Part shown: piece by piece, positions 18,064 through 26,946 of the stretch
Layout of the letters: each line of letters opens with the position of its first letter
Position numbering within the stretch: position 1 is the stretch's first letter
NCBI GenBank assembly: GCA_021811615.1
Contig: JAJZNW010000001.1
Span: 1 to 64,000, forward strand
DNA from: Bacteroidota bacterium
GTDB lineage: Bacteria > Bacteroidota > Ignavibacteria > Kryptoniales > JAKASW01
DNA: 64,000 nucleotides
Direction: 5' to 3'
Notes under the pieces: generated by a model
Seen by the model: only the letters and a program-made list of their open reading frames with translations
Told to the model about the DNA's origin: nothing
Database searches by the model: none
Program-made: the position numbers and the translations under genes

Positions 18064-19305
18064 CTATTCGTACCTCAAAGATTCGACCGGATCCACGCTT
18101 GCAGCGCGGCGTGCAGGGAACACTCCCGCTACAAGTCCTATCAGGGTCAGAGCGATTACCGTGAAGAGCATTATTCCCACAGATAATACCGGCCTCCCCA
18201 GGAATCTCAAAGCTCCGCCGTTTGTGTTGAGAAGCCCGGTTGCCGCGACGATTCCCCAGGAAAGCAAAAGCCCCGTTGATCCCCCGATGAATGAGATAAG
18301 AAGAGTCTCGAAGACAAACTGCCACAACACATATGTCTTTTTTGCTCCCACCGCCAACTTGATCCCGATCTCCCGTGTCCTTTCTTTAACGACTACGTAC
18401 ATGACATTGGCAACGCCGACTCCTGCTATCATTAGAGTGAAGAGCCCAACTGCGCCGAGGAATATATCGAGCCCCAGCGTGATCTTCCTGATCATATCGT
18501 CGATCCTCATGGTATCGAACATGTTTATCGCCCGTTTGTCGGTGGGGTCAAACCTGTATTTTGCCGCAAGCTCCTTCCTGATGTCGCTCATCATCCGGGC
18601 CTGAGCGCCAGGGTCAACTCCTCTGACAAGGATCGAGTTGACGTGCTTCCTGCCGTAGATAATCCTGAAGGTCGAGTAGGGTATTATTGCTCTCCAGGAA
18701 TCGGGTCCGTTGTTCATCGATGTCTGCAGTTTCTTTTCCATGACGCCGATTACCGTGAAGGGAACCTTATCCAGCATTACCGTTTTCCCGATAGGGTTCG
18801 CTCCCTTGAAAAGGTGGCGGGCTACTGTGGGCCCGAGAAAGAGGCTTCGTTTTCTGTACCTGATGTCGTTCGCATCGATGAAGCGGCCGCCGGCCTGCGG
18901 ATACATTGCGCGCATAACCTCGAAATCCGGACCCGCTCCTTCACATTCGGTCGTCAGGTGTGTCTTGCCGTATTGGAGCTCCGCATTCTTATCGTATGAC
19001 GGACTGATCATGACGATATCCGGCACCGTCTCCTTTAGCAGCTTAGCATCTGCTTCGGTGAGTCTTATCGGGCGGTCCTTTGGCAGGCCGTCATACACTT
19101 TGCCGGTCTCGCCGCCGTACAGGATCACAACCCTGTTCCAGGCATTTACCATGCCCTCTTCCATGGCGTCTCCGAATCCGGAACCGAAGGCGAGAAGCAG
19201 AACAACCGAGAGCGTTCCCCAGGTTATTGCGATCAGTGTAAGCGCGGTCCTCATTCTATGGCTCCGCATATCCTGGAGAAATTCCTTGACGAGCTCGATC
19301 ACCAT
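18064..19305 (-). CDS. ABC transporter permease of MacB/FtsX type (second of pair)
   Basis: 413 residues: one N-terminal membrane helix (about 20-42), a large periplasmic MacB_PCD domain (45-270), then three helices of the FtsX domain (about 285-405) with the conserved VKERTREIGIKLAVGA motif and FPARRAASVDPVESLRYE at the end. Such permeases move no substrate through the membrane themselves but transmit ATP-driven motion to the periplasm. AGGAAGG precedes the ATG. It lies 25 bp after the preceding permease gene in a minus-strand operon with a MacA-type adaptor. The two permeases are related but clearly diverged and probably form a heterodimer. No ATPase gene lies in this operon. Confidence 0.9.
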   Translation of the reverse strand: MVIELVKEFLQDMRSHRMRTALTLIAITWGTLSVVLLLAFGSGFGDAMEEGMVNAWNRVVILYGGETGKVYDGLPKDRPIRLTEADAKLLKETVPDIVMISPSYDKNAELQYGKTHLTTECEGAGPDFEVMRAMYPQAGGRFIDANDIRYRKRSLFLGPTVARHLFKGANPIGKTVMLDKVPFTVIGVMEKKLQTSMNNGPDSWRAIIPYSTFRIIYGRKHVNSILVRGVDPGAQARMMSDIRKELAAKYRFDPTDKRAINMFDTMRIDDMIRKITLGLDIFLGAVGLFTLMIAGVGVANVMYVVVKERTREIGIKLAVGAKKTYVLWQFVFETLLISFIGGSTGLLLSWGIVAATGLLNTNGGALRFLGRPVLSVGIMLFTVIALTLIGLVAGVFPARRAASVDPVESLRYE

Positions 19306-19330
19306 AACGATTTGCCTTCCTGTGGACGCA

Positions 19331-20566
19331 TCAGTCTCTCAGACAATCCACGACGTTCAGGTTTGCCGCCCGGCGGGCGGGCATCATCCCCGATGTCATT
19401 CCTATTATGCCGAGGATCAGTATCGTTACCGCTATCACGGGCAGGGACATCTCCGGGGTTCCGACATATTCCTTTACCGGGATGAGCTGAAGAAGCGAAA
19501 CGATTCCCCAGGCGATCAGAAATCCGATCGCCGCTCCCAATCCGACGATCATGAATGTCTCCGCGAAGAATTGAAGGAGTATCGTGGACTTCCTGGCGCC
19601 TACGGATCTCTTGACGCCGATCTCCTTCGTACGCTCCTGGACAACGATGAGCATTATGTTGGCTACTCCAAGGCCGGCGACGCCGAGTGTGAAGCTTCCG
19701 ATGATCCCGAGGAAGAGGGTGAACCCGATCGTGATATAGTCGAGTATCTTTTGGAAATCCGCCGTGTTCCAGATTTGGAGGGCGTCTTGGTCCTTCGGAT
19801 CGAAACGGTACTCTTCACCGAGAGCCCGGCGCACCTGTTTTTCCACCAGCGCAGTCTCCGACACCTGGGCCGCTCTGTAAATGATGTCCGTCAGATATTG
19901 CGTTCCGAAAAGCGCTGTGAATGTCGGGGCGGGAATGAAGACTCTGTCCGCGTCCCGGGTGTAGTAGGAAGAATTCTGAACCTTCGGCAGCATCACTCCT
20001 ATCACGGTGAACGGTGTAATGCCGATAAAGACGGTCTTGCCGACGGCGTTCCTATCGCCGAACAGGTAGTCTTTCACCCTGTTGCCGAGCATCACGACCC
20101 GCTTCCTTCCTGTCACATCCAGCGTATCGATGAATCTTCCTCCCTCGGCGGGTATGATGTTTCTCATCTTCCCGTAAACGGGGTAGATACCGGTAATCCC
20201 CGGGGTCATTATGTTTGTCTTGTAACGAATCGGCGTTTTTGTACGGATATACTCTGGACAGATCTCGCTTATGCCGGGCACCTTTGCACGGATAACGGGT
20301 ATTGCCTCTTCCGTCAGGTGTATCGCCCTACCGATTCCGAAACCTTCATAAGGCTTTGTGGTTTTCCCCGGAAAGAGGATCGAGATGTCTTCACCCATAC
20401 CGTGCATATTAATCATCGATTGTCTTTTGAATCCGAGTCCGAATGAAACCAGAACTACAATGGTGACGGTGCCCCAAATGATCCCGAACAGAGTCAGGAA
20501 GGTGCGCAACTTCTGGGCACGGATGTCGGCAAAAAACTCAGCGAGAAAGCTTGTCAGGGTCGCCAT
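19331..20566 (-). CDS. ABC transporter permease of MacB/FtsX type (first of pair)
   Basis: 411 residues with the same plan as its downstream partner: N-terminal helix, periplasmic domain, then an FtsX domain with VQERTKEIGVKRSVGARKST and a MMPARRAANLNVVDCLRD end. The start is an ATG ten bases after the adaptor stop, with GGGAC upstream. It probably pairs with the 18064-19305 product and with an ATPase of the LolD/MacB type encoded elsewhere, giving a mechanotransmission pump that drives export of a peptide, lipid or toxin through the adaptor and a TolC-like channel. Confidence 0.9.
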   Translation of the reverse strand: MATLTSFLAEFFADIRAQKLRTFLTLFGIIWGTVTIVVLVSFGLGFKRQSMINMHGMGEDISILFPGKTTKPYEGFGIGRAIHLTEEAIPVIRAKVPGISEICPEYIRTKTPIRYKTNIMTPGITGIYPVYGKMRNIIPAEGGRFIDTLDVTGRKRVVMLGNRVKDYLFGDRNAVGKTVFIGITPFTVIGVMLPKVQNSSYYTRDADRVFIPAPTFTALFGTQYLTDIIYRAAQVSETALVEKQVRRALGEEYRFDPKDQDALQIWNTADFQKILDYITIGFTLFLGIIGSFTLGVAGLGVANIMLIVVQERTKEIGVKRSVGARKSTILLQFFAETFMIVGLGAAIGFLIAWGIVSLLQLIPVKEYVGTPEMSLPVIAVTILILGIIGMTSGMMPARRAANLNVVDCLRD

Positions 20567-20575
20567 TTTGTCCCG

Positions 20576-21685
20576 TCACTGTATTTTGACGACGGGTTTC
20601 TCGAGGACTTTCTCTCCCAGTGCCAGACCGGAGGTCACCTCAATGTTGATGGCGTCACTGATCCCTGTCTTGATGGATAGTTCCACCGGTTTTTTTCGGC
20701 CGGATGGAATCCTGACGAAAGAAGAGTCGTGCCTGAACGTCACCACGCGCTCGGGGATATAGAGAACGCCGCTCTTCTTCTGAGTTATGATTCCGGCATT
20801 CGCAGAATACCCCGCCCGCAGGGTGATATGCTTGGTGTTTGAAATTGAAATCTCTACGGGAAATACCGTCGAGTTTTCTTTGGTCTCGCCCTGGAGCCAT
20901 ATTTTTGTAAGAGTTCCGCTGATCGTGTCGCCCGGAAGCGCGCCTATGCTTATCTCGGCAGGCATTCCCACTTTGAGGCTGCCGACGTCGATCTCATCGA
21001 CAGTGCCCTTGAATACCAGGCGGCTCATGTTTGCCATCTGCATCAGAACGGTCCCTTCCTGGTACGACGTGAGAGGAATGACGGGGTCCCCGACCTCGAC
21101 CGAACGTGTCAGTATGTAACCGCTTATTGGCGCATATATTATGGACCGTATCCTGGTGCGATCTATGGTAACCGATCCGGACACCATGAGCTGGAGCGAC
21201 TCCTGTGCCATTTTGAGGTGCAGCTCTGCCTCTTTGTAGGCCATCATCGTATTGTCATAATCCTGGGGGGAGAGCAACGATCTCTGGTATAACAGTCTCT
21301 GCCGGCGTTCCTGAGCTTTGATGTTGTCAAAATCGACCTGCGCAAGTTCGACCTGCCTCTTGGCATCGGCCAGCTCGACGGGTGTCGGATCGGGCTTAAC
21401 CTGTATGAGCGGGTCCCCTGCATGCACGTGTGAACCGACATCGACATAGAGTTTCCCTACGACGCCGCTGACACGGGACTTGATCGAGATTTCATTTTCC
21501 GGTTCGATTGTGCCGACGGCGAGAGCCTTTACTTCTATCGTCCCACGCTTGACCGTAACGGCGGGCAAGCTTTCCGCATTTTTCCCGGAAGCGGCTTTGA
21601 TGGCGAAGAATGTTATTAGGCTCAGCAACATTATGGCCAATGCGCCGGATACCACCCACTTCTTTTTCCCCTTCCTCTTTGGCAT
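20576..21685 (-). CDS. MacA/HlyD-type periplasmic adaptor subunit
   Basis: 369 residues from ATG 21685, chosen because AGGAGG lies 9 nt upstream. A longer TTG-started reading from 21754 has no such site. A Lys/Arg-rich start and one membrane helix (about 12-32) anchor it in the inner membrane. Then come a biotinyl-lipoyl half (VSGVVGKLYVDVGSHVHAGD), an alpha-helical hairpin (roughly 105-165), the second half (IYAPISGYIL), a beta barrel, and a membrane-proximal domain. It links the inner-membrane permeases to an outer-membrane channel. First gene of a three-gene minus-strand operon with two MacB-like permeases. Confidence 0.9.
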   Translation of the reverse strand: MPKRKGKKKWVVSGALAIMLLSLITFFAIKAASGKNAESLPAVTVKRGTIEVKALAVGTIEPENEISIKSRVSGVVGKLYVDVGSHVHAGDPLIQVKPDPTPVELADAKRQVELAQVDFDNIKAQERRQRLLYQRSLLSPQDYDNTMMAYKEAELHLKMAQESLQLMVSGSVTIDRTRIRSIIYAPISGYILTRSVEVGDPVIPLTSYQEGTVLMQMANMSRLVFKGTVDEIDVGSLKVGMPAEISIGALPGDTISGTLTKIWLQGETKENSTVFPVEISISNTKHITLRAGYSANAGIITQKKSGVLYIPERVVTFRHDSSFVRIPSGRKKPVELSIKTGISDAINIEVTSGLALGEKVLEKPVVKIQ

Positions 21686-21754
21686 TTCTCTGGTCCTCCT
21701 GTAAGCTTCTATGTTTATGTCCGAGCTTACGGGATCGGTGATTATAGGTTTCAA

Positions 21755-22107
21755 CTTCCCGGGTTGTTGCGCGAAAGAATGCTCGCGAAAAATGGAATGG
21801 CAGGACTAAGTTATGATTTGAAAGCATCTACAGCGATTATGACCGGCCGCAATTTGTTAATACGAACTCCTTGTACCGGTTATGATTGTAATGCTGAAGA
21901 ATGCCGACGTTGTTTATTGCGGTTAAGCTCACAGTCATTGCAAGGCTCATCCGGCGTAGTTTGTTCTTCATTGAGCCGCCCTTCTGACTTGACATTCCTG
22001 CACCTTTAGAATACTATGATGCAGGCTGGTGCATCAGGAGTGTGGCGAACGTTTTCATAATATAAGACCCCCGTTGCCCCGGCCAGGCACAACAGACGTG
22101 AGGCTGA
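21755..22107. other. Divergent intergenic region
   Basis: About 420 bp separate the adaptor start on the minus strand from the next plus-strand gene. It must hold promoters for both directions, but I see no convincing -35/-10 pair or palindrome, and no gene. Confidence 0.35.
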
Positions 22108-22896
22108 ATGTCGGGTGGGTGGGAGCTCAAATCCGAGCTTACCGGGAAAAAAGAGAATACGGCACATGAAGGTTTGCCGGAACCGGTCCGGAACGTTCTG
22201 ACGATCCTGGTTCTTTCGATGGCGGCGATGAACGCGGCTGTCGCCCAGAGCTCGTTCATTCGGGAAGGACAGAGTGGATGGAAAGTGTCGGGCCAATTTC
22301 TTACCGGGAGCGGTGCAACCTCCGGAGGCATAACAATCGGTTACTCCGGAAAGGGCCTTGTGGATGCGGTGATGTCGATGTCACGATCCAGCTTCCCGAA
22401 TCCGTACCCGTTCAATTTCGTCAACGACGGTCGTGTCATCACGGGCGCTGCGTATTCGGAGACGTTCAGAACCTTCATTGTAAAACAGGGTCGAAGGGAT
22501 GCCCCGGTTTCGCTCTCTCTCTCGGCAGGATGTCTGCTCGGCTCCTTCTCGGCGCCCAAGTCGCAGATTTCGCAAAAGGTGCAGGTGGATAACGGCTATA
22601 TGTTCTACGGAGCGTCGCTCAGCCGGCAGGTATACGTTTCCGGTTTTATATCGATCCAGCCGAGCGTGAGCTTTCTTTATTGGGAAGGTTTCGGGTCGGT
22701 TGACGAAGAATATTACCACGTTCAGGCCGCGAATAACTATGCGCGATCTCTTTCCGCTAATGTTTCATTCAGCACTCCAGTCTCGGAAGTCTCCACGCTG
22801 GTGATCACTCCCTGCATTACCTACTTCGGAAGACGATCGGTCGTTTCAATCGACGCAGGGTTTGTCTTCCTCACCAACGACGGCGCGAAAAAGTAG
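22108..22896 (+). CDS. Exported protein, probably outer-membrane beta-barrel
   Basis: Up to 262 residues. The hydrophobic signal segment VRNVLTILVLSMAAMNAAVA lies at residues 27-46, too far from ATG 22108 for a normal signal peptide, so the real start is probably TTG 22174 (GAAGG two to seven bases before it) or another non-ATG codon. The mature part has alternating small/aromatic strands, for example MFYGASLSRQVYVSGFISIQ and VSFLYWEGFG, typical of a small barrel. No family recognised. It stands alone between the ABC operon and the copper island. Confidence 0.55.
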   Translation: MSGGWELKSELTGKKENTAHEGLPEPVRNVLTILVLSMAAMNAAVAQSSFIREGQSGWKVSGQFLTGSGATSGGITIGYSGKGLVDAVMSMSRSSFPNPYPFNFVNDGRVITGAAYSETFRTFIVKQGRRDAPVSLSLSAGCLLGSFSAPKSQISQKVQVDNGYMFYGASLSRQVYVSGFISIQPSVSFLYWEGFGSVDEEYYHVQAANNYARSLSANVSFSTPVSEVSTLVITPCITYFGRRSVVSIDAGFVFLTNDGAKK

Positions 22897-23283
22897 AAGG
22901 TGGACCCTGTTGCCGTTCACGTCCCTATTTCACCGGAAGTCCCAACTTCAGGTTGCGTTAGTTTCAGGACGATGGCATGTGCGTCTTTTCTATCTGACCT
23001 CTCTCTTAGAAAATTGTAAATGAAATAAGAGTATCATTTTGACGGCGACAAATTTCGAGGAGTCAGCTTTGGATTTCGGGTTTTGTCTACCGGTGCCGGG
23101 AGATTTTTGTGTCCTCCTGCCGCTTTCGGGGAAGAAGTGTACAAGGGGGGATAGTCAATTGGTTCTGTTAGCCCAAAATCTCGCGGAAAACCTAAGAATC
23201 TTTATGCAGCTCGCCGGCATCAAATTTGTGGAACTGCAAGACATGACGCGTGTTGTACTAACTGAGAGTCAAATCGAAAAAGA
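22897..23283. other. Intergenic stretch before the copper island
   Basis: An 82-codon frame from TTG 23039 runs to 23287 and overlaps the next start by four bases (ATGA), but it lacks a ribosome-binding site and recognisable features. I treat it as doubtful. The promoter of the efflux operon should lie here; I could not identify it. Confidence 0.35.
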
Positions 23284-23715
23284 ATGAGTAGAATATCCAC
23301 GTATCTGAATCTGTTGATCTTGTCGACCTTCCTGGTCGGTCAGGTTCAGTATGCCTATTCGTCCTATTTCTGCACAATGACGCAGCAGCCGGTGAATGCG
23401 CCCACTATGAAGTCAGCCCCGTCCGGCCTTGCACCGGAAGCCTTTTGCGAGAAATGTCAGGCTGTTAAGCCGGCTCAGAATGGTGAACAGCTCAACCAGG
23501 GTGACTGCGTCAAAGTGATCACTTCAGAGAAGAGCACGCTTAGTAGCTTCACGGATTCACAAAAGTCTATCCAGCATTTTGCCCCGATTGCATTTGTGAT
23601 CAACGAGCTTTCAGCAATCAGTGCTCGGCCGCTGCATACCACCTACTATCTAATTCCTACTGCTGCTTCACCTCCCTTAGATATATCTATCCTCAACAGT
23701 AATCTCCGCATTTAA
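23284..23715 (+). CDS. HYC_CC_PP-like exported protein of the metal-efflux operon
   Basis: 143 residues: signal peptide (cleavage near residue 25), then FCTM, then CEKCQ (about 57-61), a further Cys at DC (about 78), and a C-terminal TAASPPLDISILNSNLRI. The order aromatic-Cys, paired Cys, and PP near the end matches the HYC_CC_PP family of Bacteroidota, short periplasmic proteins found at the head of copper/silver efflux operons. The strict HYC is YFC here. A paralogue with the same SPPL...NLRI ending lies at 34377-34811, at the other edge of the island. Its likely job is metal binding or sensing in the periplasm. It precedes the TolC-like gene by 158 bp. Confidence 0.65.
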   Translation: MSRISTYLNLLILSTFLVGQVQYAYSSYFCTMTQQPVNAPTMKSAPSGLAPEAFCEKCQAVKPAQNGEQLNQGDCVKVITSEKSTLSSFTDSQKSIQHFAPIAFVINELSAISARPLHTTYYLIPTAASPPLDISILNSNLRI

Positions 23716-23873
23716 GTCCTTTCCTCAACGATAAGTCCGCTGAGACAGATTGTCCCGGTGCGGGCCTGCCGTATTTGGCTAAGTCTCACCCGGTCACTCC
23801 CTCGCGGTGCTTGTTTATTCTCTTTTGATGTACTCAATCATGCAGTGGATTCCCGCTGCATTGGAAAAGGAAA

Positions 23874-25169
23874 ATGGAAAGGCGAAGTATGTTGTTGAAG
23901 AATTTTAAATTCTTAATTTTGAATGTTGAATTGGGACTGGTGATTGTTCTGCTCTCCGGATTGAGCGCGTTTGGACAATCTCAGCTGGATAGTCTCATAA
24001 CGATAGCAGAGCGCAATAATCCGGAAATACAAATGACCCGCTATCAATCCATGGCGGCCAAGGCCAGGATAGATCCGGCAGGTCAGCTTCCGGATCCGCA
24101 ACTCAAGGTAGGAGCCATGAACTTTCCCACTGATTTCAATTTCACATCCGAGACCATGACGATGGTACCGGAGTTCACATTGATGGAGATGTTCCCGTGG
24201 TTCGGGAAGTTGTCTGCTGCCGCTGACGTGGAGAAATATGGGTACGAATCTTCGGCGGACAGATTGGCGAGTGTTACCCTCGATGTCGTAGCCAATCTGA
24301 GACAAGTCTATGGCCAGATCTACAGCGTCGAAAAATCTATTCAGTACCTTGAATACAAAAAGCGTCTCCTGCAAAGCGTGGTGAAGGTTGCCGAACAGCT
24401 TTTCGCCGTTGGCCAGGTTCCGCAGCAGGACGTTTTCCGTGCTACCGCTGAGCTTACCATGGTACAGTCGGGCATCATCACCATGCAGGGCAGGCTGTCC
24501 GATTTGGAGGCAAAGCTCGGAGCCATACTCGGTAAGAACGCGTCGTACAGCATCAAGGTAGATACACTCTCACTGCCGAAGCTCGAATCGCTGTCTACAC
24601 TGGAGGCTCAACTACGGAGCGAAAACCCCGATCTGAGACACGTAAAGAACATTGAGCGTGCAGCTGTGGCGAAGCAAGTCTATGCGAAAAGGGCCGCGAT
24701 TCCGGATATCACCGCCGGCGTTTCGTACGGATTTCGCGGCGCTCTTATGCCCACCGGCATGAAGGCACCGAATCTGGTGAGCGTTGAGGTGGGAGTGAGT
24801 CTTCCAATCTTTTTCGGAGCCCGCCAGCAGAAGATGATCGATGAGGCGAGCTTCATGCAGCGCGCTGCAAACGAACAATATGGCTCTGTCTCGATCGCGC
24901 TGGACAGCCGGCTTCGCTCGACTTATGCCGACGCTGAAGCACAGTCAAAGCTTATCCCGCTTTATTCGAAGGAATTGATCCCGCAATACGAAGCGGCTTA
25001 CAACTCTTCGCTGTCATCCTACTCAGTCGGCAAGACGACATTCGCGATGCTGATCGATAATCTTACCGCTTTGATAAATACGAAAATAGAATTTGCGAAA
25101 ATAGAATCGGATTACTTCTCCGCTTCAGCGGAAATTTCGAAACTTGTCGGAGAAGGAGGGAGGGAATAA
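23874..25169 (+). CDS. cusC-like: TolC-family outer-membrane efflux protein (CusC-like)
   Basis: 431 residues with a signal peptide (cleavage near FGQ) and two OEP repeats: about 40-215 and 235-430, each with long amphipathic helices of the periplasmic tunnel (for example IYSVEKSIQYLEYKKRLLQS). A PEFTLMEMFPWFGKL segment marks the turn common in CusC/CzcC relatives of Bacteroidota. ATG 23874 and ATG 23889 both have purine-rich sites upstream. It forms the outer-membrane exit of the tripartite pump encoded by the next two genes. Its stop is followed by a pair of hairpin repeats before the adaptor gene. Confidence 0.9.
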   Translation: MERRSMLLKNFKFLILNVELGLVIVLLSGLSAFGQSQLDSLITIAERNNPEIQMTRYQSMAAKARIDPAGQLPDPQLKVGAMNFPTDFNFTSETMTMVPEFTLMEMFPWFGKLSAAADVEKYGYESSADRLASVTLDVVANLRQVYGQIYSVEKSIQYLEYKKRLLQSVVKVAEQLFAVGQVPQQDVFRATAELTMVQSGIITMQGRLSDLEAKLGAILGKNASYSIKVDTLSLPKLESLSTLEAQLRSENPDLRHVKNIERAAVAKQVYAKRAAIPDITAGVSYGFRGALMPTGMKAPNLVSVEVGVSLPIFFGARQQKMIDEASFMQRAANEQYGSVSIALDSRLRSTYADAEAQSKLIPLYSKELIPQYEAAYNSSLSSYSVGKTTFAMLIDNLTALINTKIEFAKIESDYFSASAEISKLVGEGGRE

Positions 25170-25197
25170 TGGAATACTGGAATGATGGAATTCTCAA

Positions 25198-25261
25198 GTC
25201 CCGTAGGGACGACATATTTACAGAACCAATCAGAATCCACAATGAGAAACCCCGTAGGGGT
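25198..25261. repeat. Hairpin-repeat pair between channel and adaptor genes
   Basis: GTCCC-GTA-GGGAC at 25198-25210 followed by GACATATTTACAGAA, and ACCCC-GTA-GGGGT at 25249-25261 followed by GACATAA. Starts are 51 nt apart. The same arrangement lies at 26839-26902 and, twice, at 16284-16496. The frame through it is open, which gives the adaptor a false N-terminal extension back to 25169. It is flanked by TGGAAT-rich low-complexity DNA. Confidence 0.7.
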
Positions 25262-25315
25262 GACATAACAGATAGGATTGGAACAATGGAAAAGTGGAAT
25301 AATGGAATGAGGGAA

Positions 25316-26824
25316 ATGGTAACCATAAATGCGAAGAGATGGATTTTGCCTGCAGTACCATTTTTGTTTGCAGGATTAATCCTTGCAGGCTGCAGCAAGT
25401 CTTCTGATGACACCACCGCGAAAAACGATTCGACTACAGTTACTTCAAGCAAGGCGCAACGAAAAGTCCTTTACTGGTACGATCCAATGACACCAACGAT
25501 CCATTTCAATCATCCCGGAAAATCTCCGACAATGGACATGGATCTCGTTCCGATGTACGCGGACGGTGGTGACAACAACCCGAACGTGATAAGGATCGAT
25601 CCGGCGATGGTACAGAATATCGGCGTAGTAACCGCTCCCGTCGAACGGAGGAGACTTACTCGGACAATCGATACTTACGGCGTCGTCATGCCGGATGAGA
25701 AGAGCATCAGCGACATAAACACACGAGTCAGCGGGTGGATTGACAAGCTCTATTTCGACTACACCGGCATGCAAGTGCGGAAAGGCCAGCCGATGGCCAT
25801 GATATACAGTCCCGAACTCATAGCCGCGGAGCAAGAATTTCTCCAGTCCGTGAGTTTTGCAGATGTTAGCGGAAATACCGTCACTCAGTCCAATACGCTG
25901 ATCAGCAGTGCCCGGGAGCGTCTGCGATTCTTCGGGATGAGCGACTACGAGATCAACGAGCTGCAGAAAACAGGCAAGGTGATCGAGCGTGTCAAGATTT
26001 ACTCTCCGAGCGACGGAGTGATACTCGAGAAAGATGTGTTTCAAGGCCAGAAAATATCGGAAGGGCAATCGCTGTTCAAAGTGGCGGATCTTTATCACGT
26101 GTGGATCCTTGCCGATATTTTTAAAATCGACATGCCGTTCTTAAAGATCGGTTCACCGGCGACCGTGACATATAACAGCGGCGACACGTATAGTGGTACC
26201 GTCGACTTTGTCTACCCGGAAGTAGATGTCACCGCGAGAAGTGTCAAAGTTAGAATCCCGCTTTATAATCCCGGCATGACTATGAAGGTGGGCCAGTACG
26301 TAGATGTCGCGATTCATTCTCCCCTCAGCTACGATGCGATTGCCGTTCCTTCACAGGCCGTCATCAACACGGGTCTGAGAAAGGTTGTCGCGGTAGCACT
26401 CGGCGGAGGGAGATTTGAAATACGCCAGGTGGAGCTCGGTGCCTATGCTGGCGGATATTACGAAGTGGTCGCGGGATTGAACGTCGGCGACACGGTGGTT
26501 ACTTCAGGACAGTTCCTCATCGATTCGGACGCGAACCTGAAATCTGCCGGTACGGCGATGGCCGGAAATATTGGAAGGGAAAACGGATCACGGACAACGG
26601 TGAATGGGAGTATGGAAAACATGCCCGGGATGAAGAAAGAGAAAAATGGAACTGGAGAAGGTGGGATTGTGGGAAAGGGCGAAAAGGAGAGTATGCCAGG
26701 GATGGATATGAGAAATCAGAGGTCAGACGTAGAAGGTCAGAAATCAGGTGGGATGAGCAAGGATGTGTCTGGAATGCAAATACACAAGGTGGCACATGAT
26801 ACGACGAGCAAGGAGAATCGATAA
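25316..26824 (+). CDS. cusB-like: RND efflux periplasmic adaptor, CusB-like lipoprotein
   Basis: 502 residues from ATG 25316 (GAGGG 3 nt before it; ATG 25307 also possible). A lipoprotein signal ends in LAGC near residue 24. Residues about 45-80 are a heavy-metal-binding domain of the YWYDPM...KSPTMDMDLVPMY type, with Met where many relatives have Cys. The HlyD core follows: lipoyl halves (VSGWIDKLYFDYTGMQVRKG), short helical hairpin, beta-barrel and membrane-proximal domain. The last 90 residues are a disordered Met/Gly/Lys tail with two MPGM motifs, fitting Cu(I)/Ag(I) binding. The frame is open back to 25169, but that part is repeat DNA. Partner of the TolC-like and CusA-like products. Confidence 0.9.
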   Translation: MVTINAKRWILPAVPFLFAGLILAGCSKSSDDTTAKNDSTTVTSSKAQRKVLYWYDPMTPTIHFNHPGKSPTMDMDLVPMYADGGDNNPNVIRIDPAMVQNIGVVTAPVERRRLTRTIDTYGVVMPDEKSISDINTRVSGWIDKLYFDYTGMQVRKGQPMAMIYSPELIAAEQEFLQSVSFADVSGNTVTQSNTLISSARERLRFFGMSDYEINELQKTGKVIERVKIYSPSDGVILEKDVFQGQKISEGQSLFKVADLYHVWILADIFKIDMPFLKIGSPATVTYNSGDTYSGTVDFVYPEVDVTARSVKVRIPLYNPGMTMKVGQYVDVAIHSPLSYDAIAVPSQAVINTGLRKVVAVALGGGRFEIRQVELGAYAGGYYEVVAGLNVGDTVVTSGQFLIDSDANLKSAGTAMAGNIGRENGSRTTVNGSMENMPGMKKEKNGTGEGGIVGKGEKESMPGMDMRNQRSDVEGQKSGGMSKDVSGMQIHKVAHDTTSKENR

Positions 26825-26838
26825 GATGGCCATTCTGA

Positions 26839-26902
26839 ATCCCGTTAGGGATGACATTCTTATAGGACGAGGTAAGAATCAAAATGAAACCCCCGTAGGG
26901 GT
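26839..26902. repeat. Hairpin-repeat pair between adaptor and pump genes
   Basis: ATCCC-GTTA-GGGAT at 26839-26852 followed by GACATTCTTATAG, and CCCCC-GTA-GGGG ending at 26902 followed by GACATATTT. The spacing is 50 nt. It fills most of the 122-nt gap before the pump start and shares tail and spacing with the pair at 25198, though most spacer bases differ. Confidence 0.7.
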
Positions 26903-26946
26903 GACATATTTCTTTTCGTGCTCAACGGTGGAAATGGAGATTTGAA

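Noticed and set aside
18710..20446. 578-codon frame antisense to the two ABC permeases
   Set aside because: Product is Asp/Arg/His/Ser-rich with no family resemblance, while the opposite strand encodes well-conserved permeases in phase with it.
23039..23287. 82-codon frame overlapping the start of the first HYC_CC_PP-like gene
   Set aside because: TTG start without a ribosome-binding site and no recognisable features, although the ATGA overlap is suggestive.
25169..25315. N-terminal extension of the adaptor protein
   Set aside because: The segment is the hairpin-repeat pair and TGGAAT-rich DNA; the lipoprotein signal begins at ATG 25316.
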